A program made the position numbers and the translations under genes. Below are positions 43,909 to 49,996 of a DNA stretch of 49,996 nucleotides, one piece after another; within the stretch, counting starts at the first letter, position 1, and each line of letters begins with the position of its first letter. Location: contig CAKPNI010000010.1 of assembly GCA_934168355.1 (NCBI GenBank), positions 1-49,996 of the forward strand, in the 5' to 3' direction. This DNA comes from an uncultured Clostridia bacterium (GTDB taxonomy: Bacteria; Bacillota; Clostridia; TANB77; CAG-508). The notes under the pieces are model-generated. The model did not search any database. It was given only the letters and a program-made list of their open reading frames with translations, and was not told where the DNA came from.

Positions 43909-44820
43909 ATGATTAACTATACAGATAACAGCAATATAGAAAAAATATTTGAGTTAGAAAGAAATTCTCTAAGTGCAACATTTGACATACAAAAAATGCT
44001 TAATAAACAAATTTTGACTTTTTTAAAAAATTTTATGAGCGATTATGAAATAAATTCAAATGATAATTCAGAGAGTACTCCTTCTAAATATTTAGCTGAA
44101 GCAACAAGTGCTTTAGCTAAATCAAATGATAATATAAATTATATAAAAGAATTAACTACATGTTTTAATAATATAAACATTCAAGCAGCACCAAGAATAA
44201 AATCTTCTGTAAAAAAATATAATAAAATGTTTTCATCATCAATGGAAAAAATTTACAGTAACACATCTCAAATTGAAGATTTTATTCACAACATATCAAT
44301 GGTAGACCTATCTGAAATGCTAAAAAAAGAATCATCTTTAGTTAAAGAACAAAACCCAAAAGAAGATGAATCTTTCATTTCTACAAAAGAATTAAGCTCA
44401 TCTTTTGTAGAAAATACGTTAATAATTTCTAGCATTCAAAATAAAGTCATTCTTCCATATACCATTGATAAGATTTATCAAATATTGTCTAATCAAACAG
44501 ATTTAACTTCTATTAATGAAGTAATAGAAAAGCTTTATACTAAACCACTTCGTGATTATAGATTTCCTGCTTTTTCTAGATTTAGAGAAGGATATCATTT
44601 AATGTTAAATAAAGAACATAAATCTAAAATGGAAGCTATCATCTATGCAGCTGAATTATTTACAAATTACAATTTACATCCAGCTATTATAACAGCTTGT
44701 GAAAGTCAAGAACAATTAGATATATATTTATCTTGTCTAGATGATAACAAATTAGAAGAATTTAATTTCTTCACTATAAAATTTGAAATTCCACCTTCTA
44801 GTAATACGGTTAAATGCTAA
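43909..44820 (+). CDS. Hypothetical helical protein, 303 residues
   Basis: A soluble, Ser/Asn/Lys-rich, mostly helical protein with no signal, membrane segment or recognised motif. A patch near the C-terminus, RDYRFPAFSRFREGYHLML (about 215-233), is the best landmark for a search. GGAGG lies six bases before the ATG. It is a single gene, divergent from the surface operon and convergent with recD2, with which it shares a terminator. The function is unknown. Confidence 0.6.
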   Translation: MINYTDNSNIEKIFELERNSLSATFDIQKMLNKQILTFLKNFMSDYEINSNDNSESTPSKYLAEATSALAKSNDNINYIKELTTCFNNINIQAAPRIKSSVKKYNKMFSSSMEKIYSNTSQIEDFIHNISMVDLSEMLKKESSLVKEQNPKEDESFISTKELSSSFVENTLIISSIQNKVILPYTIDKIYQILSNQTDLTSINEVIEKLYTKPLRDYRFPAFSRFREGYHLMLNKEHKSKMEAIIYAAELFTNYNLHPAIITACESQEQLDIYLSCLDDNKLEEFNFFTIKFEIPPSSNTVKC

Positions 44821-44847
44821 AAAGGGACTTTTTACAGTCCCTTTTTT
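44821..44847. terminator. Terminator shared by the 303-residue gene and recD2
   Basis: AAAGGGACT pairs with AGTCCCTTT with T or A runs on both sides. It lies at the stop of the plus-strand gene and contains the restored recD2 stop codon (44832-44834) in its loop. Confidence 0.8.
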
Positions 44848-47061
44848 GTTAGTTTATACATAAGTCCAGTATTTCTCTTTTTACTATCCACATTATTAAT
44901 CATAAATCCAACTGTTTTTCCATCACCAATAACTATTAATAGCTTTTTTGCTCTGGTAATTCCAGTATATAGTAAATTACGTGTAAGAAGCATTGGTGCA
45001 GTTTTTGGAATACATAGAATAACTACATCAAACTCGCTTCCGCTGAGCTTTATGAATTGTTATGCTATAACTAAGTTCAATTTGCTCTAACTCTGTAAAT
45101 TGATACCACGCAATTTTATCATCATCAAATTTAATCTCTATATTTTTTTCTTTCTCATTTATATCCAAAATCGTTCCAAATTCCCCATTAAACACACCTG
45201 TTCCTGTTTCATTGTCTCTTCGTCTTTCCCAGTAAATATCGTAATTATTTTTAACCTGCATTATTCTGTCTCCAACTCTATATATTGTGTTTCCAGTATT
45301 TCTTTCTCTTTTTTTATCACTCTCAGGGTTTAAAACCGCTTGCAATGATTTGTTTAATTCTTTTGTTCCAAGGCTTCCTTTTTTAGTTGGTGTAAGAACT
45401 TGTATGTTCTCGAAAAAATCATAATTTCCAAATTTCTTTAATCTTCCTGAGCATAATGATATTACTTGTTCTAGCATTTTTTCTTGCATGCCTTCATTTA
45501 TAAAGAAAAAATCACTTTTCGAATCTTCTTCCATTTCTTCTTTTGATACAAATCCTTCTCCCTCATTTATTCTGTGTGCATTTACAATTATTTTACTTTT
45601 TGCTGCCTGCCTGAAAATTTTATCTAAATGAATGGTTGTAATCTTTCCTGATTCTATTATATCTTGAAGTACACTTCCTGGCCCTACTGATGGCAATTGG
45701 TCACTATCTCCTACTAATACAAGTTTTGTTCCAAGATATACTGACTGTAATAAATAATTCATTAAAAACATATCTACCATTGACATCTCATCTACAATTA
45801 CAATATCCGCATCAATTGGAGTCCCTTGATAATCTTGACTTTTTTTGTATAAACCATCATCATTTATTTTTCCAATTTCTAGCAATCTGTGTAATGTACT
45901 TGCCTCAATTCCAGTCATTTCTGTCATCCTTTTAGCTGCTCTTCCTGTTGGTGCTGCCAAAACTATTTTGTTGTTTTGTTTAATGTAAATTTCTATAATA
46001 GATTTTATAATTGTTGTTTTTCCTGTACCTGGTCCACCTGTTATAATTGTTACATTATTGTCATTAACAGCTTGCACCGCTTCTTTTTGCTTTTCCGATA
46101 ATTCTATCCCGTTCTCCTTTTCAACTCTTTTCATTTCATTTTTTATGCCTTTAACTTTTTTAGAATTCTCGGTTTCATCTAATTTATTTAATCTATTGCA
46201 AATTGCAACTTCTGTATTATAAAAACTCTCTAGATACACCCATTCTGTATCATCATCTCTATCCTCAATAACAATTTCACCTTTTGCTTTTAGATGGATA
46301 ATTCCGCTTTCTACATCATCTATACTTATCCCCAACAAATTTATTACAAATTCCTCTAAATTTTGTAAAATTGTGCATGAATGACCATTATATGAAATTT
46401 GAATTAAAGCATATTTAATACCACTTGTAATTCTTTTTAGACTCTCTGCTTCTATTCCAAGCTTTAGAGCCATATCATCTATTTGTTTAAAATTAACACC
46501 TCTTACTAAATCAATTAAAACATACGGATTTTCTTCTATTGTTTCAATTGCCATTGCACCTAACTTATCATATATTCTTTTGGCATTTTCAATTCCAATA
46601 TTAAATTTTTTTAAAAACTCGACAATTTGCCAAACTCCCCAGCTTTCCATAAAGCTTTCTGCAATTTCTAAAGCTCTTTCACTGCTTATTCCCCTTACTT
46701 TTTGAAGTTTAGAGGGATCATATTTTAATATATCTAAGGTTTCATCACCAAATGTTTCAACAATTTTTCTTGCAGTTGCAGGACCCACTCCTTTTATTGT
46801 TCCATTCCCCAAATATCTTTCTAAAGCTTCTAAAGTTTGTGGCATTAATTTTTCAAATGAATCTACTTTAAATTGTTCACCATATTCTTTATGTTCTACT
46901 ATTTTTCCTATTATTTTTACTTCGTCTCCTTCGGCAATAAATGGTAAATAGCCTACTATTGTTTCTATTTTTTCTAGCTCATTTGCATATATTTCAGCTA
47001 TTGTGTAGCTGTTTATTTCATTTTGGTATATTATTCCTAGTATTTCTCCTGTTAGTTCCAA
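44832..47061 (-). CDS. recD2: RecD2-type DNA helicase, read through a +1 shift at CGG
   Basis: A 742-residue SF1B helicase, the usual RecD2 length, if the C of the in-frame CGG at 45042 is skipped. N-terminal OB/HhH region with GVGPATARKIVETFG (about 93-107); Walker A GGPGTGKTT (about 341); DEMSMVD (Walker B) and GDSDQLPSVGPG follow. At the break, SITIHKAQ-CGG becomes HKAQ-GSEFDVVILCIP, the strictly conserved QGSEF helicase motif, and then NLLYTGITRAKKLLIVIGD. Read without the shift, the protein ends three codons later, losing this motif. RecD2 acts in DNA repair without RecBC. No clear strong ribosome site; AAGGAACG lies 7 bases before the ATG at 47061. Confidence 0.9.
45039..45042 (-). other. 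+1 frameshift site (CAG CGG A), recD2
   Basis: In-frame CGG at codon 674. Skipping the C gives CAG GGA AGC GAG TTT GAT, the invariant QGSEFD of superfamily 1B helicases, and opens 69 more codons to a natural C-terminus. Confidence 0.85.
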
Positions 47062-47086
47062 ATTTTCGTTCCTTTCTTTTTCTGAT

Positions 47087-47122
47087 TGGGGACGGTTCTT
47101 TTCGCGAAAAGAACCGTCCCCA
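47087..47122. repeat. REP-like palindrome (GGGGACGGTTC type)
   Basis: TGGGGACGGTTCTTTTCG pairs perfectly with CGAAAAGAACCGTCCCCA, with no loop between the arms. It lies 25 bases upstream of recD2. Confidence 0.85.
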
Positions 47123-47232
47123 TTTCAAAAAATTCTTCTCTCCACTCTATTAAATCACAAACTCCCCCAATATGCAATCCATTTTTTCCAACTTTTTATG
47201 CAATTCTTGACCACCAAGTCTACCCATTCTTC

Positions 47233-47261
47233 TTGACTTTTGGCCAAATAAATAATATACT
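47233..47261 (+). promoter_or_regulatory. Promoter of the porGDAB operon
   Basis: TTGACT and TATACT separated by 17 bases, 30 bases before the ATG of porG. Confidence 0.7.
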
Positions 47262-47291
47262 ACAACTATAAAAAAATAAGGAGGAAAACCA

Positions 47292-47876
47292 ATGGAAAAC
47301 CTAATAGAAATAAGATGGCACGGCCGTGGTGGTCAAGGAACAAAAACTGCTTCTTTACTACTTGCTGATGCCGCATTTAATACTGGAAAATACATTCAAG
47401 GGTTCCCAGAGTATGGACCTGAAAGAATGGGTGCACCAATTACTGCATATAACCGTATAAGTGATAATCCAATAACAGTTCACAGTAACATTTACGAACC
47501 AGACTATGTTGTAGTTGTAGATGATACATTACTTGAAACTGTTGATGTTACATCAGGTTTGAAAAAGACTGGTGCAATTGTTATAAATACAACAAAATCA
47601 ACAGATTATTTAAAATCTGTTTTAAAAGGATATGAAGGAAAAGTTTATACCATAGATGCAAGAAAAGTATCAACAGAAGCTCTTGGTAGATATTTTCCAA
47701 ATACACCTATGCTTGCCGCAATTGTTAAAGTTACAGGAATTATGAATGATGAAGATTTTCTAAAAGATATGGAAGGCTCTTTTAAGCATAAATTTGCTAA
47801 GAAACCTGAGGTTATAGATGGAAATATGAAAGCTTTGGAAATGGCTTTGAAAGGAGTTAAAGAATGTCAACTATAA
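47292..47876 (+). CDS. porG: Pyruvate:ferredoxin oxidoreductase, gamma subunit
   Basis: A 194-residue gamma subunit of a four-subunit 2-oxoacid:ferredoxin oxidoreductase. It opens with the family motif RWHGRGGQGTKTAS and has FPEYGPERMGAPITAY. It forms a domain that interacts with the alpha subunit. GGAGG lies eight bases before the ATG. The following genes porD, porA and porB are co-directional and overlapping or nearly so. Whether the substrate is pyruvate or another 2-oxoacid is not fixed by this subunit; the four-subunit layout suits pyruvate in anaerobes. Confidence 0.9.
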   Translation: MENLIEIRWHGRGGQGTKTASLLLADAAFNTGKYIQGFPEYGPERMGAPITAYNRISDNPITVHSNIYEPDYVVVVDDTLLETVDVTSGLKKTGAIVINTTKSTDYLKSVLKGYEGKVYTIDARKVSTEALGRYFPNTPMLAAIVKVTGIMNDEDFLKDMEGSFKHKFAKKPEVIDGNMKALEMALKGVKECQL

Positions 47877-48160
47877 ATAAAAATACACCAATGGAAGAAC
47901 TAACAATTGGTGGAAATATATATGAGGCTGGAAACTCAAAAGAATTTAAAACAGGTGACTGGAGAAGTATGAGACCTGTTTATATTAAGGAAAAATGCAA
48001 ACAATGTGGACTATGCTTCCCTGTTTGCCCTGAAAATGCTATTCCAGTAAATAAAGATTTAAAAAGAGAAGAATTTGATTTTGATTTTTGTAAAGGATGT
48101 GGCGTTTGTGCCAAAGTTTGTCCTTTTAAAGCAATTGAAATGAAGGAAGAAGGTGTTTAA
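47864..48160 (+). CDS. porD: Pyruvate:ferredoxin oxidoreductase, delta (ferredoxin) subunit
   Basis: A 98-residue two-cluster ferredoxin subunit. CKQCGLCFPVCP and CKGCGVCAKVCP each provide ligands for a [4Fe-4S] cluster that passes electrons from the TPP centre to free ferredoxin. Its ATG overlaps the end of porG by 13 bases, so translation is coupled. Confidence 0.93.
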   Translation: MSTINKNTPMEELTIGGNIYEAGNSKEFKTGDWRSMRPVYIKEKCKQCGLCFPVCPENAIPVNKDLKREEFDFDFCKGCGVCAKVCPFKAIEMKEEGV

Positions 48161-48163
48161 TTA

Positions 48164-49357
48164 ATGAGTATAAGAGAAAGATTAAGTGGTAATGAAGCTG
48201 CAAGTTTTGCTATGAAGCAAATTAATCCTGATGTTGTTGCAGCCTTCCCTATCACTCCATCAACAGAAATCCCACAATATTTTTCAACATTTGTTGCAAA
48301 TGGTACAGTTGATACTGAATTTGTTGCTGTTGAAAGTGAACATAGTGCAATGTCTGCATGTATTGGTGCAGAAGCAGCAGGTGCAAGAGCTATGACTGCT
48401 ACTTCTTCAAATGGTTTATCTTTTATGTGGGAAATGATTTATATTGCATCAAGCTTAAGACTTCCTATTGTTATGAACCTAGTTAACCGTGCTGTTTCTG
48501 GTCCATTAAATATCCATAATGACCATTCTGATGCAATGGGTGTTCGTGACAGTGGTTGGATTATGTTATTTTCTGAAAATAACCAAGAGGCTTATGATAA
48601 TTTGCTTATGGCTCACAGAATAGCAGAACATAAAGATGTTTTACTTCCCCTAATGGTTTGCCAAGATGGATTTATTACATCACACTCTATAGAAAATATT
48701 ATGCTTGAAGATGATAAAGAAGTTAAAGAATTTGTTGGAACTTATAAACCAGAACATTATTTATTAAATGAAAAAGAACCTATGGCAATAGGTCCACTTG
48801 ATTTACAAGCATTTTTATTTGAACATAAAGCTCAACAATCTATAGCAATGAGAAAAGCTAAAGATGTTATTTTAGATGTTGCTAAAGATTTTGAGAAATG
48901 GACTGGACGTCATTATGATTTATTTGAGGGATACAAATTAGATGATGCAGAATTAGTTATTGTTTGTATGAACTCAACTGCTGGAACAACTAAATTTGTT
49001 GTTGATAAATTAAGAAATCAAGGTATTAAAGCTGGACTTTTAAAAATTAGAGTTTACAGACCATTCCCTGCTGAGGAAATTGCAAAAGCTTTACAAAATG
49101 CAAAAGCAGTTGCAGTATTAGATAAATCAGATTCTTTAAATGCTGCAGGTGGAGCACTATTTTCTGATGTTACATCAGCTATGTTTGTAAATAAAGTAAA
49201 TGTTCCTACTATAAATTATGTTTATGGTATTGGTGGTAGAGATGTACCAGCAACCGATTTAGAATCGGTATATACAGATTTAGCAGAAATTGCAAAAACT
49301 GGAGATTTAGGAAATCCATATAGATTTTTAGGTTTAAGAACAAAGGAGGGAAAATAA
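48164..49357 (+). CDS. porA: Pyruvate:ferredoxin oxidoreductase, alpha subunit
   Basis: A 397-residue alpha subunit. The N-terminal domain has AAFPITPSTEIPQYF and the conserved E in VAVESEHSAMSA, which contributes to TPP binding across the alpha-beta interface. The C-terminal domain (from about 265) contains VCMNSTAGTTKFVVDKLR and VYRPFPAEEI. Oxidative decarboxylation of pyruvate yields acetyl-CoA, CO2 and reduced ferredoxin. It lies three bases after porD and is followed directly by porB. Confidence 0.93.
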   Translation: MSIRERLSGNEAASFAMKQINPDVVAAFPITPSTEIPQYFSTFVANGTVDTEFVAVESEHSAMSACIGAEAAGARAMTATSSNGLSFMWEMIYIASSLRLPIVMNLVNRAVSGPLNIHNDHSDAMGVRDSGWIMLFSENNQEAYDNLLMAHRIAEHKDVLLPLMVCQDGFITSHSIENIMLEDDKEVKEFVGTYKPEHYLLNEKEPMAIGPLDLQAFLFEHKAQQSIAMRKAKDVILDVAKDFEKWTGRHYDLFEGYKLDDAELVIVCMNSTAGTTKFVVDKLRNQGIKAGLLKIRVYRPFPAEEIAKALQNAKAVAVLDKSDSLNAAGGALFSDVTSAMFVNKVNVPTINYVYGIGGRDVPATDLESVYTDLAEIAKTGDLGNPYRFLGLRTKEGK

Positions 49358-49358
49358 A

Positions 49359-49996
49359 ATGGCATATAATTTAAAAGAAGTAGTTGCAAATAAACCTTCA
49401 AGATTTAGCGAAGGTCATAGAATGTGTGCTGGATGTGGTGCACCTGTTGTTGCAAGACATATTTTAAGAGCTTTAAAAGAAGAAGACCACGCAGTTATTT
49501 CTTGTGCTACTGGTTGTATGGAAGTATCTACTTTTACTTACCCATATACTTCTTGGACAGATTCTTTTATACACACTGCATTTGAAAATGCAACTTCTAC
49601 CCTATCTGGTGTTGAAGCAGCTTACAAGTCACTAAAAAGACAAGGAAAAATATCAGAAGATAATCATACTAAATTTATCACATTTGGTGGAGATGGTGGA
49701 ACTTATGATATAGGTCTACAATCTTTATCTGGTGCAATGGAAAGAGGTCATGACTTAACTTATGTATGCTATGATAATGGAGCATATATGAATACAGGTA
49801 TTCAACGTTCTTCTGCAACACCAAAGTTTGCAGATACAACAACAACACCTGCAGGTAAAGTTATTCCGGGTAAAATGCAAAACAGAAAAGATTTAACTGC
49901 AATTATGGCAGAACATCATATTCCTTATGTTGCTCAATCTATTGCTTTTATGGATTTTAGAGATTTATATCAAAAAGCTGAAAAGGCAATTTATAC
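49359..49996 (+). CDS. porB: Pyruvate:ferredoxin oxidoreductase, beta subunit (partial, cut by window end)
   Basis: 212 codons are visible and the stop lies beyond the window. Early CAGCGAPVVAR and a later CATGC provide cluster ligands. FGGDGGTYDIG is the TPP-binding GDG motif, with a downstream YDNGAYMNTG. The ATG at 49359 overlaps no gene but follows the porA stop by one base and has AGGAGGG upstream. Confidence 0.95.
   Translation, partial: MAYNLKEVVANKPSRFSEGHRMCAGCGAPVVARHILRALKEEDHAVISCATGCMEVSTFTYPYTSWTDSFIHTAFENATSTLSGVEAAYKSLKRQGKISEDNHTKFITFGGDGGTYDIGLQSLSGAMERGHDLTYVCYDNGAYMNTGIQRSSATPKFADTTTTPAGKVIPGKMQNRKDLTAIMAEHHIPYVAQSIAFMDFRDLYQKAEKAIY

Overview
The window looks like the chromosome of an anaerobic, spore-forming, very A+T-rich member of the Clostridia, probably an uncultured gut-type lineage. 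The evidence is the CotJ spore-coat operon, a DacF-type D,D-carboxypeptidase, a pyruvate:ferredoxin oxidoreductase operon, PyrB with a separate PyrI, strong AGGAGG ribosome binding sites, and AGA as the dominant arginine codon.

Layout. 0-8 kb: the end of rpmB, an Rpn-type nuclease, a pilin-like protein with a GC-rich hypervariable-looking C-terminus, an M23 peptidase, a second pilin-like protein, a Lon-family protease and small genes. 8-21 kb: housekeeping genes (recG, a phosphoesterase, tsaD, a VanW protein, a D,D-carboxypeptidase, two GT8 glycosyltransferases, an acyltransferase, cotJA-cotJB-cotJC, pyrB-pyrI). 21-44 kb: a large, mostly minus-strand surface locus. It holds three intact SipW-type signal peptidases, two signal-peptidase-like proteins without catalytic residues, six or seven TasA/camelysin-like exported proteins, a 2909-residue surface protein with glycine-rich YGGG repeats, and a membrane-anchored McrB-like AAA+ ATPase beside a DUF2357-like protein and coiled-coil proteins of unknown function. 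44-50 kb: recD2 and the porGDAB operon, cut by the window end. Palindromic REP-like elements (core GGGGACGGTTC) are scattered between genes.

The most striking observation concerns the codon CGG. Five conserved genes (M23 peptidase, GT8 glycosyltransferase, cotJC, a TasA-like gene, recD2) are broken by one extra base, at seven places in total. Every break is an in-frame CGG followed by A or T. Skipping the C, so that the next codon is GGA or GGT (glycine), restores the full family-length protein. In the other roughly 15,000 codons I read by eye, in-frame CGG occurs only twice more: once at the end of the same GT8 gene, where a skip is also tolerated, and once in a codon-atypical small gene, which is the one apparent exception. 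This suggests that CGG is unassigned, or read as a CGGN quadruplet or +1 shift, in this organism. Systematic sequence error is the main alternative.

A second candidate system is the pilin-like protein near 1.6-2.8 kb. The last ~45 codons switch abruptly to GC-rich codons rich in AAC, AGC, TAC and GAC around a WWLRSP motif, as expected of the variable region of a diversity-generating retroelement. No reverse transcriptase or template repeat is visible in the window.
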